From Candidatus Thiodiazotropha endoloripes (GTDB lineage Bacteria > Pseudomonadota > Gammaproteobacteria > Chromatiales > Chromatiaceae): DNA of 64,000 nucleotides. A model generated the notes under the pieces. It was not told where the DNA came from. It searched no databases and saw nothing but the letters and a program-made list of their open reading frames with translations. Within the stretch, counting starts at the first letter, position 1; the number at the start of each line of letters is the position of its first letter. The position numbers were made by a program, and so were the translations under genes. Shown in pieces: positions 1-9,505 of this stretch. The stretch spans positions 930,001 to 994,000 of the forward strand of contig NZ_LVJW01000006.1 in the NCBI RefSeq assembly GCF_001708965.1. The letters are read 5' to 3'.

Positions 1-659
1 ATCCGATCCTCTGGAATCTGATCCAGCAGTCCAAGGGTGGTATCCAGGGTGACCTCGAAATTGCGCAGATTGCGATTGTTGATTCCGATCAGGCGATTCT
101 CCACCGCCAGCGCCCGCTGCAGTTCCGCTTCGTCATGCACCTCGATCAACACATCCATACCCAGCTCGTGGGCCAGATCATTCAGACGTTTGAGTTGCGC
201 ATCATCCAGACAGGCCGCAATCAGCAGAATACAGTCCGCCTCGATCGCCCGAGCCTCATAGACCTGATAGGGATCGATGATGAAATCCTTGCGAATCACC
301 GGCAGCGTGCAGGCACCACGGGCCTGTCGCAGATAGTCATCGCTGCCCTGAAAAAAATCGATATCGGTCAGCACTGAGAGACAGGCCGCCCCACCCTGCT
401 GATAACTGATTGCTATCTCTGCCGGCTGAAAATTCTCGCGCAACACCCCTTTGCTGGGGGAGGCTTTCTTGATCTCCGCAATCACCCCGGCCTCTCCGGC
501 CTGAATCCTCTGCGCAATGGCATTGGCAAATCCACGCGGCGCGGAACTCTCCAGTAACAGTTCCTGCAGATCCTGAAGACGGCGATTCTCCAGCCGGGCT
601 GCAATCTCCTGCTGTTTGCGGGCGACGATCTTTTTCAGAATATCTGGTCTATTTTTCAT
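1..659 (-). CDS. trpC: Indole-3-glycerol phosphate synthase, 3' end beyond window
   Basis: Converts carboxyphenylaminodeoxyribulose phosphate to indole-3-glycerol phosphate in tryptophan synthesis, in the cytoplasm. The reading frame starts at the ATG ending at 659 ([19 protein letters not shown]) and is open to position 1, giving about 219 of roughly 265 expected residues. Family motifs are in order: [12 protein letters not shown] near residue 60, the KDF lysine motif ([16 protein letters not shown]) and ADCILLI in the middle, then [10 protein letters not shown] and GINNRNL, which carry the catalytic Glu and Asn of this TIM barrel. It is the last visible gene of the minus-strand trpE-trpG-trpD-trpC series. 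The 187-bp gap from trpD contains a dispersed palindrome. No frame damage is seen; the missing C-terminus is only the window edge. Confidence 0.95.
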   Translation of the reverse strand, partial: MKNRPDILKKIVARKQQEIAARLENRRLQDLQELLLESSAPRGFANAIAQRIQAGEAGVIAEIKKASPSKGVLRENFQPAEIAISYQQGGAACLSVLTDIDFFQGSDDYLRQARGACTLPVIRKDFIIDPYQVYEARAIEADCILLIAACLDDAQLKRLNDLAHELGMDVLIEVHDEAELQRALAVENRLIGINNRNLRNFEVTLDTTLGLLDQIPEDR

Positions 660-714
660 CTCAGTCTACTGCTATCTCATTAACGCTCAATCTTCCAAGA
701 AGCTACTCGATTAA

Positions 715-752
715 CCCCTATCCCTTTAAGGGAGAGGGGTTGGGGAGAGGGG
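715..752. repeat. Dispersed CCCCTCTCCC-type palindrome between trpD and trpC
   Basis: CCCCTATCCC at 715-724 faces GGGAGAGGGG at 730-739 across a short loop, followed by a second GGGGAGAGGGG half-unit. The same palindrome recurs at 38337-38357 and 60095-60119, so it is an interspersed repeat. In the transcript it could form a hairpin inside the trp operon. Confidence 0.7.
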
Positions 753-846
753 AGCCACCTTGCCTGCTTATTTGGTCGATTGACGACAATTCTGATGATG
801 AGTCAGTTAATACTCAATCCTCAAAGTTAACGGCACTGTTATGATA

Positions 847-1869
847 TCAATCGAAACTCTGGGTCAGTACCACCAGGCGGTCGAGCCGGTTGCGCGCCTC
901 ACCACTGGCAATGGCTTCATTGGCCCGATCAACACCCTCCTGCAGGGTGGCGGCATTACCGGAGGTATAGATTGCTGCGCCGGCATTGATCATAACGATG
1001 TCTCTGGCCGGCCCCGGATTATCCTCCAGAACCCCGCGAATGGTGCTAAGACTCTCTGCTGCATCGTTGACCTGAATCGCCTTCAGCGGGTTACGGGTGA
1101 TCCCGAAATCCTCCGGCTGGATGGAGAAACGTCGGATCTGACCATCCTTCAGTTCTGCCACATCGGTGGCGTCGCCAATGCTGATCTCATCCAGTCCGTC
1201 GCGTGAGTGCACCACCATCACATGGTGACTGCCGAGACGCTGCAGGACCTCTGCCAACGGCTCCAGCAGTTCACTGCTGAACACACCCAGCAGCAGATTG
1301 GGTACGCCGGCGGGATTGGTCAACGGGCCCAGCACATTGAAAATGGTACGAACCCCCATCTCCTTACGTGGTCCGATGGCATGCTTCATGGCACTGTGGT
1401 GACCTGGGGCGAACATGAAGCCGACCCCCACCTCGCGGACACACTGCTCCACCTGTTCAGGGGTGAGATCCAGCCGCACTCCGGCCGCTTCCAGGGCATC
1501 GGCACTGCCCGACTTGGAAGAGACGGAACGATTGCCGTGCTTGGCCACATGACAGCCTGCCGCCGCCGCGACAAACATACAGGCGGTGGAGACATTGAAG
1601 GTGCCGGAGGCGTCACCGCCGGTACCGACGATATCCACCGGGTGACTCAAACCACCGATCGACACCCCGGAGGCCAGTTCACGCATCACCGAGGCTGCCG
1701 CCGCGATCTCCGCCACAGTCTCCCCTTTCATCCGCAGACCAATCAGAAAACCGCCGATCTGTGCTGCCGTGGCGCCACCGGTCATGATGGTTCGCATCAC
1801 ACCGGTCATCTCTTCACCCGTCAGGTCCTGACGGGCCAGTACCTTATTGATGGCTTGCTGCATTTCCAC
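847..1869 (-). CDS. trpD: Anthranilate phosphoribosyltransferase
   Basis: Transfers phosphoribose from PRPP to anthranilate, the second committed step of tryptophan synthesis. The protein has 340 residues, normal for the family. The N-terminal helical part ([20 protein letters not shown]) is followed by the PRPP-binding glycine loop [17 protein letters not shown] near residue 80 and by [18 protein letters not shown] near residue 110, both diagnostic. [16 protein letters not shown] follows around residue 170. The start ATG has a GGGGGAGAGC ribosome-binding sequence. It lies 124 bp downstream of trpG in the same minus-strand cluster and is a separate gene, not fused to trpG as in enteric bacteria. 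Confidence 0.97.
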   Translation of the reverse strand: MEMQQAINKVLARQDLTGEEMTGVMRTIMTGGATAAQIGGFLIGLRMKGETVAEIAAAASVMRELASGVSIGGLSHPVDIVGTGGDASGTFNVSTACMFVAAAAGCHVAKHGNRSVSSKSGSADALEAAGVRLDLTPEQVEQCVREVGVGFMFAPGHHSAMKHAIGPRKEMGVRTIFNVLGPLTNPAGVPNLLLGVFSSELLEPLAEVLQRLGSHHVMVVHSRDGLDEISIGDATDVAELKDGQIRRFSIQPEDFGITRNPLKAIQVNDAAESLSTIRGVLEDNPGPARDIVMINAGAAIYTSGNAATLQEGVDRANEAIASGEARNRLDRLVVLTQSFD

Positions 1870-1993
1870 GCGCTCTCCCCCCTAGGAATTATTGTTTTTC
1901 AGACTAGACAGTGTACATCAGATGCCGGTTACCGGACTGCCGATGGCCCGACATACTTACCGGCGGCCTGCATAGCATCAACAGAACTTTACC

Positions 1994-2575
1994 CTACACC
2001 CCTTCAATGAAGTTTTTCAGCAGCTCATGCCCATGCCGGGTGAGGATCGATTCAGGATGAAACTGAACTCCCTGTATAGGTAATGTCTTGTGCCTTACCC
2101 CCATGATCTCATCCATGCCGCCATCCGCTTTTTCCGTCCAGGCAGTGATCTCCAACTCTTCCGGCAGGCTCTCGGTTTCGATCACCAGGGAGTGGTAGCG
2201 GGTGGCTTGAAACGGGTTTTCCAGTGCATGGAAGACACCCTGATCCCGATGATGAATCGGCGAGGTCTTGCCATGCATCACTTCCCGGGCATGGATGATA
2301 TTGCCGCCAAAGGCCTGGCCGATTGACTGATGGCCGAGACAGACACCGAGGATCGGGATCTGTCCTGCATAGGTCTGGATCACGTCAACCGAGATACCGG
2401 CTTCATTCGGTGTGCAGGGCCCAGGGGAGATGACGATCTGGTCGGGTTGCATTGCGCCCACGTCGGCCACACCGATCTCGTCATTACGCACCACTTTGAC
2501 CTCGATACCGAGTTCGCCCAGATACTGCACCAGGTTGTAGGTGAAGGAGTCATAATTGTCGATCATCAGTAACAT
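1994..2575 (-). CDS. trpG: Anthranilate synthase component II, glutamine amidotransferase
   Basis: Supplies ammonia from glutamine to TrpE for anthranilate formation; it may also serve para-aminobenzoate synthase, as in many bacteria with one copy. It has 193 residues and a complete class I amidotransferase triad: the nucleophile Cys in [17 protein letters not shown] near residue 80 and His/Glu in VQFHPESIL near residue 170. [19 protein letters not shown] is the usual N-terminus. It starts 2 bp after the trpE stop, so the two are almost certainly translationally coupled and produced together. Confidence 0.97.
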   Translation of the reverse strand: MLLMIDNYDSFTYNLVQYLGELGIEVKVVRNDEIGVADVGAMQPDQIVISPGPCTPNEAGISVDVIQTYAGQIPILGVCLGHQSIGQAFGGNIIHAREVMHGKTSPIHHRDQGVFHALENPFQATRYHSLVIETESLPEELEITAWTEKADGGMDEIMGVRHKTLPIQGVQFHPESILTRHGHELLKNFIEGV

Positions 2576-2577
2576 GA

Positions 2578-4086
2578 TTAGGCCTCCTCGTCACACGCAT
2601 GGCGGTCGAGCCCGGCCTCAGCCAGCGCCACGGCCCGAAATACCGCACGGCCTTTATTCATGGTCTCTTTCCACTCCAGCTCAGGCACGGAATCGGCAAC
2701 CACTCCGGCACCGGCCTGGATATGCAGGGTCTTCTCCTTGATCACCGCCGTTCGGATGGCAATCGCCGTATCCATGTTGCCATTCCAGGAGATGTAGCCT
2801 ACCGCACCCGAATAGACGCCGCGTTTCACCGGCTCCAGCTCATCGATGATCTCCATGGCACGGATCTTCGGTGCACCGCTCACCGTACCGGCCGGAAAGG
2901 TGGCGCGCAGCAGATCGATGGCACTCATGTCATCCCGCAGTTTGCCGGTGACATTGGAGACGATGTGCATGACATGGGAGTAGCGCTCCACAATCATCTT
3001 GTCGGTCAGGGTGACACTGCCGATCTTGGCCACCCGACCGGTGTCGTTGCGTCCCAGATCGATCAGCATCAGATGTTCGGCCAGCTCTTTGGGATCGGCC
3101 AGCAGCTCCTCTTCGAGCGCCTTGTCCTCCTCCTCGCTGTAACCCCGTCGGCGGGTGCCTGCGATCGGTCGCACGGTAACCTCACCATCCTCGAGACGGG
3201 TCAGAATCTCCGGTGAGGAGCCGACGATATGGAACTCGCCGAGATCGAGAAAATACATATAGGGAGAGGGATTGAGACCTCTGAGGGCACGATAGAGATC
3301 CAGTGGTGGCGCCTGAAAGGGGATCGACAGGCGCTGCGATACCACCACCTGCATACAATCCCCATCGAGGATGTATTGCTTGATCCGCTCAACCGCCTGT
3401 TTGTAACCCTGCTCGGTGAAGCCGGAGACAAAATCCGCTTCATCCACCTGGCGCGGATCGCCAGCCGCCAATTTGGGTACCGGCTGACGCATCGCCCGAA
3501 TCAGCTCCACGATACGGGTCTGAGCGGTATCCAGCGAACCACCGTTGTGAGGATCGACATGCACAATGACATAGAGGCGACCGGAGAGGTTGTCGAACAC
3601 CACAACCTCATCTGAAACCATCAACAGAATGTCCGGCGTATTCAGCTGATCCGGATTGGCGCTATCGGCCAGTTTTGGCTCGATATAGCGAATGATGTCG
3701 TAACCGAAATAGCCGACCAGGCCGCCGTTGAACCTGGGCAGCCCCTCCAGCTCAGCCGCCCGGTAGCGCTGCTGAAACGTCTCGACCCAGGCCAGCGGAT
3801 CCTCGACCTGATGCTGTTCGACCACAGCCCCGTCAGTGACGACCTCAACACGCTTGTCGTAGGCCCTGACATGGGTTCTGCAGGGCAGGCCGATGATTGA
3901 ATAACGCCCCCATTTCTCGCCACCCTGTACCGACTCGAACAGATAGGAGTAGGGCCCATTGGCCAGCTTCATGTAAACACTGAGGGGGGTGTCGAGGTCG
4001 GCGAGGACCTCACAGACGACAGGTATGCGATTGTAGCCCTGTTCTACCAGAGCGTTGAATTCTTGGGGGGTCATTTTCCTCTCCAC
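2578..4086 (-). CDS. trpE: Anthranilate synthase component I
   Basis: Forms anthranilate from chorismate with ammonia from TrpG; first enzyme of the tryptophan branch. The protein has 502 residues. The N-terminal half contains the [23 protein letters not shown] stretch of the allosteric domain. The chorismate-binding half has [36 protein letters not shown] and [18 protein letters not shown] in family order. The start has a good ribosome-binding sequence (GTGGAGAGGAAA). No convincing Trp-rich leader peptide is visible in the 158 bp upstream, so attenuation cannot be claimed, although a hairpin lies at 4195-4221. Confidence 0.97.
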   Translation of the reverse strand: MERKMTPQEFNALVEQGYNRIPVVCEVLADLDTPLSVYMKLANGPYSYLFESVQGGEKWGRYSIIGLPCRTHVRAYDKRVEVVTDGAVVEQHQVEDPLAWVETFQQRYRAAELEGLPRFNGGLVGYFGYDIIRYIEPKLADSANPDQLNTPDILLMVSDEVVVFDNLSGRLYVIVHVDPHNGGSLDTAQTRIVELIRAMRQPVPKLAAGDPRQVDEADFVSGFTEQGYKQAVERIKQYILDGDCMQVVVSQRLSIPFQAPPLDLYRALRGLNPSPYMYFLDLGEFHIVGSSPEILTRLEDGEVTVRPIAGTRRRGYSEEEDKALEEELLADPKELAEHLMLIDLGRNDTGRVAKIGSVTLTDKMIVERYSHVMHIVSNVTGKLRDDMSAIDLLRATFPAGTVSGAPKIRAMEIIDELEPVKRGVYSGAVGYISWNGNMDTAIAIRTAVIKEKTLHIQAGAGVVADSVPELEWKETMNKGRAVFRAVALAEAGLDRHACDEEA

Positions 4087-4194
4087 ACAATAGACGACAA
4101 AACAGTTGCTTCAGAGTTGGCCATCACCAACGCCATCGTGCACCGTTCATCAAAGTCTCATTGCGTGAAAGCAGGATCATTGCTGTCTACTAAA

Positions 4195-4221
4195 GGGTTA
4201 AAGCCTCGATTGGGCTTAACC
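4195..4221. other. Hairpin between gph and trpE
   Basis: GGGTTAAAGCC and GGGCTTAACC are complementary with one bulged base and a short loop. It sits immediately downstream of the gph stop and upstream of trpE on the transcribed strand. There is no clear U-run, so it is an RNA structure of unknown effect rather than a proven terminator. Confidence 0.4.
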
Positions 4222-4244
4222 ATACTCGAAAACGCCACCTTAGC

Positions 4245-4922
4245 TCAAGCAGCGTTTTCCAGAATCCCCTGGATCTCGGTGAGCGAGTCGATCACCGCAT
4301 CGGGATTGTAGTTACGGATATCTTCCCCATGGTTGTAGCCATAGCTCATGCAGACGATTTGAAAGCTCGCCGCGCGGGCCGCTTTGACATCACTCTGGGA
4401 GTCACCCACCATCAGCGCAGCCGTGGGATCGACACCAAGGTTTTCCGCGGCATGCAGCAGCGGCATCGGATCCGGCTTCTTTTTCGGCAGGGTGTCACCG
4501 GCAATGATGATCTCAAAGTCGTCGTGGACACCCAGATCCTTGAGCAGAGGCAGAGTGAACTGGGCCGCTTTATTGGTCACGCAGCCCAGACGGTAACCCT
4601 GACCTTTCAGGTAATCGAGACCTTCACGTATGCCGGGATAGAGTACCGAACGCAGACTGGTGTTTTCCGCATAGAGCTCAAGAAAGATCGGGTAGGCCTT
4701 TTCAAAGTCTGCCTCATTGGGCTCACCGTTGAGTTGTCCGATCAACGCCCGACGAACCAGACGCTCCACCCCGTTGCCGACCCAGTCACGCACCTTTGCC
4801 TCGCCATGTACGGGACGACCGAGCCGTTTCATCATTTCATCCACACAGTAGGCCAGGTCCGGGACACTGTCCACCAGGGTGCCATCCACATCAATGAGGA
4901 TCATTTCTGGTTTTTTGATCAT
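4245..4922 (-). CDS. gph: Phosphoglycolate phosphatase, HAD family
   Basis: Dephosphorylates 2-phosphoglycolate formed by DNA repair or by RubisCO oxygenation. All HAD motifs are present: DVDGTLVDS (nucleophile and acid Asp) near the N-terminus, GCVTNKAA (motif II), KKKPDP (motif III Lys) and MVGDSQSDVKAAR (motif IV). I chose the ATG at 4922 because a GAGAGAG ribosome-binding sequence lies just before it; an in-frame ATG at 4949 would add nine residues. The protein would be 225 residues, the usual length. It is between rpe and trpE, the conserved gammaproteobacterial order. Confidence 0.93.
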   Translation of the reverse strand: MIKKPEMILIDVDGTLVDSVPDLAYCVDEMMKRLGRPVHGEAKVRDWVGNGVERLVRRALIGQLNGEPNEADFEKAYPIFLELYAENTSLRSVLYPGIREGLDYLKGQGYRLGCVTNKAAQFTLPLLKDLGVHDDFEIIIAGDTLPKKKPDPMPLLHAAENLGVDPTAALMVGDSQSDVKAARAASFQIVCMSYGYNHGEDIRNYNPDAVIDSLTEIQGILENAA

Positions 4923-5133
4923 GCCAAACTCTCTCATGCTAAAAATCAAACAACTAATCCACTGACAAATCCAAGCGGGGATTCAAGCTCAGCAGTGGCC
5001 GCACCCTACACAATCACCAAGTGAACAATTCAATCGTTAAAATCAGGGGATCTCTCTATCTGTCTTTATGCTGGCCACTGCCGGCATGACAAAAAGGGCT
5101 CTTAACCGAACGCAGTTGGTTTGATCGAAGGTA

Positions 5134-5195
5134 TTGGTGGGGCAGAGCCCCACCCCACCGTTGGACGGCTGACGGGTGGGGCCCGGCCCCACCAA
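5134..5195. repeat. Nested GC-rich inverted repeat upstream of gph
   Basis: TTGGTGGGGC at 5134-5143 is the exact complement of GCCCCACCAA at 5186-5195. Each arm also contains its own small palindrome (GGTGGGGC with GCCCCACC, and GTGGGGC with GCCCCAC), so one long hairpin or two short ones can form. It occupies the 290-bp gap between rpe and gph; the rest of that gap shows nothing else. Confidence 0.6.
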
Positions 5196-5239
5196 ATAGC
5201 ACTTAAGTAAGCGCCATCCGGCTTTTTAACCCCTAAGGA

Positions 5240-5932
5240 TCAAACCTTGGCCAGCTCATCCATCATCTTGCCGACGATGGTGTTGTAGCGATTGGCGTCA
5301 CCCTCTTCCGGGAAACCGAAGATACCGGAACCGGCGACAAAGGTATCCGCACCGGCCGCCTTGATCTCAGCAATATTGTCGACCTTCACGCCACCATCGA
5401 TCTCCAGACGGATATCCAGACCGGAGTCGTCGATCAGCTTGCGGCAGGCGCGCAGCTTGTCCATGGTGGCGGGAATGAAGCTCTGACCACCGAACCCGGG
5501 GTTCACCGACATCAGCAGGATCATGTCCACTTTGTCCAGCACGTAGTCGAGGTGGCTCAGCGGTGTGGCCGGATTGAAGACCAGACCCGATTTGCAGCCT
5601 TCGTTGCGAATCAGCTGCAGGCTGCGGTCGATATGTTCGGAAGCCTCTGGGTGGAAAGTAATGTAGGTTGCACCCGCTTTGGCGAAGTCGGGGATAATGC
5701 GATCCACCGGCTTGACCATCATATGAACATCGATATCGGCGGTCACGCCATGTTTCCGCAATGCCTCACAGACCAGCGGACCAATCGTCAGGTTGGGCAC
5801 ATAGTGGTTGTCCATGACGTCGAAATGAACGATCCCTGCGCCAGAAGCGAGGACGTTATCCACCTCCTCCCCAAGCTTGGCAAAATCCGCAGAGAGGATG
5901 GAAGGTGCGATCTTATCGGACTGACGGGCCAT
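5240..5932 (-). CDS. rpe: Ribulose-phosphate 3-epimerase
   Basis: Interconverts ribulose 5-phosphate and xylulose 5-phosphate in the pentose-phosphate and Calvin pathways. The protein has 230 residues. Motifs of the metal-dependent TIM barrel are intact: [17 protein letters not shown] at the N-terminus, the metal-ligand segment [41 protein letters not shown] and the phosphate-binding LEIDGGV. The start is preceded by AGGAGATAAGAAT. It is first in the minus-strand rpe-gph-trp series. Confidence 0.97.
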   Translation of the reverse strand: MARQSDKIAPSILSADFAKLGEEVDNVLASGAGIVHFDVMDNHYVPNLTIGPLVCEALRKHGVTADIDVHMMVKPVDRIIPDFAKAGATYITFHPEASEHIDRSLQLIRNEGCKSGLVFNPATPLSHLDYVLDKVDMILLMSVNPGFGGQSFIPATMDKLRACRKLIDDSGLDIRLEIDGGVKVDNIAEIKAAGADTFVAGSGIFGFPEEGDANRYNTIVGKMMDELAKV

Positions 5933-6149
5933 ATTCTTATCTCCTACTGTTCGATCCCCACGCCGGACCAGGCTGAGGTTGGCGCAAACCCATTTTCGCG
6001 CCGGATTGCAAAAAGGAGGGCCACTTTACCCCAAAGCGTTGCGCTTTTCAGCTATCCCATCCGGGAGGGGTGGAAGCGTGACTGCGGGCAGACTCTGCAA
6101 TCCGGCTGGCTGGCAGGTTAATATGGACCAACTGACCAGGAGACGAGCC

Positions 6150-6962
6150 ATGCCAAAACGCCACCCTACCGCGCCGGGAATTGCAGGTCTGCTACTGCTT
6201 GTAATCGGTCTTGCACTGCCACTTCAGGCAGCCAACCTCAGTCTCGAACGGCGGATTTCCACTGCTCTGGACAGCCCCAGCCTGTCGGGCAAGGCAGTCT
6301 GGCTGGAAAACGGAAACAACCGCTTTCTCACTATCTATAGCCCGAGCGAAACAAAACTGAGTCTTGGCGGAGCCCTGATACTGCACGATCAGGGAACCCA
6401 TGCGGATTGGGCGGAGGTGGTCCAACCGCTCAGAAAACATCTCGCCAGGCAGGGCTGGAACACCCTGGCGCTGCAACTGCCGGCCACCGATACCAGCCCC
6501 GATGCAACCGCCCGTCTGAATCTGATGGAGAAGGCCTCAGCGAGGATCCAGCGTGCAATCGACTACTTCGATCCCCAGCAGCAACCCAATCTGGTGCTGG
6601 TAGGCCATGGACTCGGCGCCGCTATGGCTTTGCACCATCTTGCCAAACAGCCCAACCAGCGGGTTAGCGCCATAGCAGCGATTGGCCTGAGCATCGATCC
6701 TTCCGAAGAATCCGACCCGGTATCCCAGGCCATAGCACAGATAGAGATCCCCATATTGGATCTGTATGGCAGTCGTGACCTGCCAGCCGTCACAGGGAGC
6801 GCAGCCAAGCGTCGTCAGATCGCCTCAGCGAATGCCAGAGAGGGGTATCGCCAGGAGGTTCTGAATGGGGCAGATCACTTCTTCAGTGGTATGCAATCGA
6901 GCCTGCAGCAGCGTATTCACACCTGGCTGAAACGCACCAGTACGATCGAGGGAAAGAATTGA
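6150..6962 (+). CDS. DUF3530-like alpha/beta-hydrolase-fold exported protein
   Basis: The chosen ATG follows AGGAGACGAGCC and begins a signal peptide (LLLLVIGLALPLQAA), so the 270-residue product is probably exported; the longer in-frame extension upstream is not supported. The body has an alpha/beta-hydrolase layout: GALILHDQGTHADW, then LVLVGHGLGAAMALHHLA at the nucleophile elbow, DLYGSRDLPAV, and a late His in ADHFFSGM. The usual GxSxG elbow reads GHGLG, so the nucleophilic Ser is absent and ordinary esterase activity is doubtful. I assign DUF3530 by overall resemblance. It is convergent with the transglycosylase gene, with a 6-bp gap. Confidence 0.7.
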   Translation: MPKRHPTAPGIAGLLLLVIGLALPLQAANLSLERRISTALDSPSLSGKAVWLENGNNRFLTIYSPSETKLSLGGALILHDQGTHADWAEVVQPLRKHLARQGWNTLALQLPATDTSPDATARLNLMEKASARIQRAIDYFDPQQQPNLVLVGHGLGAAMALHHLAKQPNQRVSAIAAIGLSIDPSEESDPVSQAIAQIEIPILDLYGSRDLPAVTGSAAKRRQIASANAREGYRQEVLNGADHFFSGMQSSLQQRIHTWLKRTSTIEGKN

Positions 6963-6968
6963 GGGGGG

Positions 6969-7541
6969 TTATTTGGTCACCATCAATGCTTTGATCCGAC
7001 GTACATAATGCCGGGTCTCACCAGGCGCATAAGTTTCCACCTGAGACCAGTTCTTAACCTCTCCATGGGCTTTAATCGCTTTGCGGTAGGCCCGTAACAC
7101 ATTGCCATACCCCGCATTGTAACTCCCCAGTGCAAAGGCCAGCCGCTCCTCGGTAGGCAAGCCTTTTTTCCACTTCCGGTAGAGCATGCGATCGTAGTAG
7201 ATGCCTGCGGCAATATTCCAGCGCGGCTCCTCGATATGGGTGAAATGGGGATTGTCCTCTTTGATCTCCTGGTAGGTGGCCGGCAGAATCTGCATGATCC
7301 CTTTTGCACCGGCGGAACTGAGGGCCTTTGGTTGCAATCCTGATTCTGCGATGCCCTGCGCCTTGAACCAGTGCCAATCGATGTGGGGACCGAAATAGTG
7401 TTTGGTGTACTTACGGAAGTAGTTGTCGTAGCGATCACTCCAATGATCGTGCTTTACGTGCTTGAAAGGACCGGCATGCAACAGCCCGGGCAGCAGCAAT
7501 AACAGTAGACAACAACGCAACATAGAGAGCCTAGAGCACAC
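6969..7541 (-). CDS. Lytic murein transglycosylase, SLT fold
   Basis: Likely cleaves the glycan strands of peptidoglycan non-hydrolytically in the periplasm. A signal peptide is clear (MLRCCLLLLLLPGLLHAG); the start may be the ATG at 7523 rather than 7541. The SLT signature is complete: GIAESGLQPKALSSAGAKG with the catalytic Glu near residue 66, GIMQILPATYQEI, then ALGSYNAGYGNV and ETRHYVRRI near the C-terminus. At about 190 residues it is essentially a bare catalytic domain with no LysM or solute-binding module. Gene identity within the MltC/MltF/Slt group cannot be fixed. Confidence 0.88.
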   Translation of the reverse strand: MCSRLSMLRCCLLLLLLPGLLHAGPFKHVKHDHWSDRYDNYFRKYTKHYFGPHIDWHWFKAQGIAESGLQPKALSSAGAKGIMQILPATYQEIKEDNPHFTHIEEPRWNIAAGIYYDRMLYRKWKKGLPTEERLAFALGSYNAGYGNVLRAYRKAIKAHGEVKNWSQVETYAPGETRHYVRRIKALMVTK

Positions 7542-7556
7542 TCATCCGTGCCGCCC

Positions 7557-7787
7557 CTAGTTGAGCCCCAGACCGATCACCAGGCCCAGGGCTGTGCCAA
7601 TGCCGATAAAGATCCCCATGATCATGATACCGACGGCGATGTTGCCCCTCTTCAACTCATCAGGAATGCTGAAATTGACAATATGGCTGAACACTTTGCA
7701 GCCGAACCACATAAAAAATATGGTCAACGCACCGCCAAATATCACATAGATGAAATTGAGCAGGATGGGATCTAGGCTATCGGTCAT
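7557..7787 (-). CDS. Small DUF350-type membrane protein
   Basis: A 76-residue protein with two hydrophobic helices: NFIYVIFGGALTIFFMWFG and GIMIMGIFIGIGTALGLVIG, separated by a charged loop (PDELKRGN). Charged residue plus NIAVGI before the last helix is typical of DUF350 proteins. Function is unknown for the family. It lies between the transglycosylase and the DjlA-like gene, all on the minus strand, and may be cotranscribed with them. Confidence 0.7.
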   Translation of the reverse strand: MTDSLDPILLNFIYVIFGGALTIFFMWFGCKVFSHIVNFSIPDELKRGNIAVGIMIMGIFIGIGTALGLVIGLGLN

Positions 7788-7834
7788 TTTCCCCTCCCAG
7801 GGAGATTGAGAAGCGATATTGAATTCAGGTTAGA

Positions 7835-8644
7835 TCAGCCCATGGAGCGCGCTTCTTTGATTCGCTCATAGGCCTTCTTTATCTCATCGGTTTTCTGTGC
7901 CGCCATCTTCATCATCTCTTCCGGTAACCCCTTCGATACCAGTTTGTCCGGATGATGCTGACTGATCAGACGACGATAGGCCCGTTTCACTTCCTTATCG
8001 GATGCATCCGGGGAAACATTAAGAATCGCATAGGCGTCATTCAGCGAGACACCCTGGGTTCTTGGCGGTGGCTGACTGCCCGCTCCGGCATAGTGAGACT
8101 GGGCACGCACCATACGTTCAAGACGGCGGAAGGTGAATTCCGGAATATTCAGCAGCTCACAGATATGCAGCAGCAACAGCTCCTCTTGCCGGTCCATCTC
8201 ACCATCGGCATAGGCTGCCTGGATCTGGATCTCCAGAAACATCTGAATCAGTGTCTGGCGCCGGTGACACTCCTGACGAAACTGGGTTACCACATCATCG
8301 AGGGGGAACTGCTCCGATTTACCCTCCTGAAACAGACTGATCGCGGTCTGTCGCATCTCGCTGGAGAGGGACATCTGGCTCATCAGGTTTTCGGCAAGCC
8401 GGATCTCGTCCTGGGAGACCCGCCCATCCGCCTTCGCCAGATGGCCTAACACCGAGAAGGTCGCCGTGAAGAAAGCGGTCTGAACCCGCTCCTGATCCCC
8501 TGGCCCCCAGCTGATGTCATCGTCCGGCAGCCCTTTCAGGCCTTTATCGAATTTGTGGCCCAAGGCGGCGCCCAGTACAGCCCCCAACGGCCCACCGAGC
8601 ATGAATCCAAATGCGCCACCAACCAGTTTTCCCCACCAACTCAA
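7835..8644 (-). CDS. djlA: DjlA-like membrane-anchored J-domain co-chaperone
   Basis: Predicted to stimulate DnaK ATPase at the inner membrane. Domain order matches DjlA: an N-terminal Gly-rich membrane segment (LVGGAFGFMLGGPLGAVLGA), a TerB-like helical domain at about residues 55-185 (FSVLGHLAKADGRVSQDEI and AAYADGEMDRQEELLL), and a C-terminal J domain from residue 200 (NDAYAILNVSPDASDKEVK) with the essential HPD in SQHHPDKL. Length is 269 residues, as expected. The 3' neighbour is the DUF350 gene. Upstream of the start lies a fragment of the dispersed repeat at 8658. Confidence 0.9.
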   Translation of the reverse strand: MSWWGKLVGGAFGFMLGGPLGAVLGAALGHKFDKGLKGLPDDDISWGPGDQERVQTAFFTATFSVLGHLAKADGRVSQDEIRLAENLMSQMSLSSEMRQTAISLFQEGKSEQFPLDDVVTQFRQECHRRQTLIQMFLEIQIQAAYADGEMDRQEELLLLHICELLNIPEFTFRRLERMVRAQSHYAGAGSQPPPRTQGVSLNDAYAILNVSPDASDKEVKRAYRRLISQHHPDKLVSKGLPEEMMKMAAQKTDEIKKAYERIKEARSMG

Positions 8645-8657
8645 GGCTGTACCTCAC

Positions 8658-8681
8658 TTAGGGCCTGTTAACACTCATCCA
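8658..8681. repeat. Single end of the GGGCCTGTTAACACT repeat family
   Basis: TTAGGGCCTGTTAACACT matches the terminal repeat of the complete element at 38481-38656 exactly for 18 bases, then diverges (CATCC instead of AATCC). No second end is seen before the next gene, so it is a solitary end located just upstream of the DjlA-like gene. Confidence 0.75.
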
Positions 8682-8757
8682 CACAGTGAGAGCAAGACTC
8701 AGGGCCTTCAATCACCATCGCAATCGACAAACTATACCTCAGCCGACCCCGCTTAAG

Positions 8758-9423
8758 CTATTTACCGTGAAGATATTGCTCATCGCTGAAGGAGTAGACC
8801 CAGGCCGGGAAGAACACCACCAGCATGGTGATCACCCAGCCGTTGATCAGGGCTTCGGGAAAGAACATCAGAGGAAAGAAGGGGATTATCGTCACCTGCA
8901 GTTCCGCCATTGTATAGGCGCCACTCAACACCAGCAGCTGCATGGCCAGATACCCGCTGATATAACCCACCAGCCAGGCGGTAAAGAAGCCGTTCCCCAG
9001 GACATAGATAAAAAACTGCCTGGGTAACCAGGAGCGTACCAGCACCAGAGCGATCTGCGACAGGGTAATCGGCACCAATACCACAGTCAGGAAACTGACC
9101 ACATAGCCTTCCCAGCCATAACCTGCATTCATACTGACCGCGAACAGCGCGATGCTGGCAGCGAGAATCGCCAGTGACCAGCCGAACATCAGAGTGATCA
9201 CCGTCACCCCCAGCAGATGGAACGAGAGGCCGGGCTGGATCTGACCCCGCATATGCCAAAGCGCGATCAGGCAAACAATGGCACCCAGGAACACATGAAT
9301 CAGATTCTGTTGTGTCAGACGCTGCCAGGTAGCCAGTTTCAAAGCGGCAATCAGCACGGCACCACAGAGACCGGCAAGCCAAAACAGCAGGGGCGTTGAA
9401 AACAGACCACCATCCAATTCCAT
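8758..9423 (-). CDS. CbiM-like energy-coupling-factor transporter permease
   Basis: A 221-residue integral membrane protein with six or seven hydrophobic helices. FFPEALINGWVIT near residue 185, GWSLAILAASIALFAVSMN near residue 80 and the overall helix pattern resemble the CbiM-type substrate-specific component of ECF transporters for cobalt or nickel. The metal-binding N-terminal MHIPDG start of classical CbiM is not present (here MELDGGLF), so substrate is uncertain. No energising ATPase or T component is next to it. Runs on the minus strand; the Tas-like gene diverges upstream. Confidence 0.65.
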   Translation of the reverse strand: MELDGGLFSTPLLFWLAGLCGAVLIAALKLATWQRLTQQNLIHVFLGAIVCLIALWHMRGQIQPGLSFHLLGVTVITLMFGWSLAILAASIALFAVSMNAGYGWEGYVVSFLTVVLVPITLSQIALVLVRSWLPRQFFIYVLGNGFFTAWLVGYISGYLAMQLLVLSGAYTMAELQVTIIPFFPLMFFPEALINGWVITMLVVFFPAWVYSFSDEQYLHGK

Positions 9424-9505
9424 CGATTTCCTTCCTTTCCTCCCAGCCGAATTCAGCTATGCTGACGGCTGTTGATACAGCAGATTAATGACAGGGGAGA
9501 ACCTG

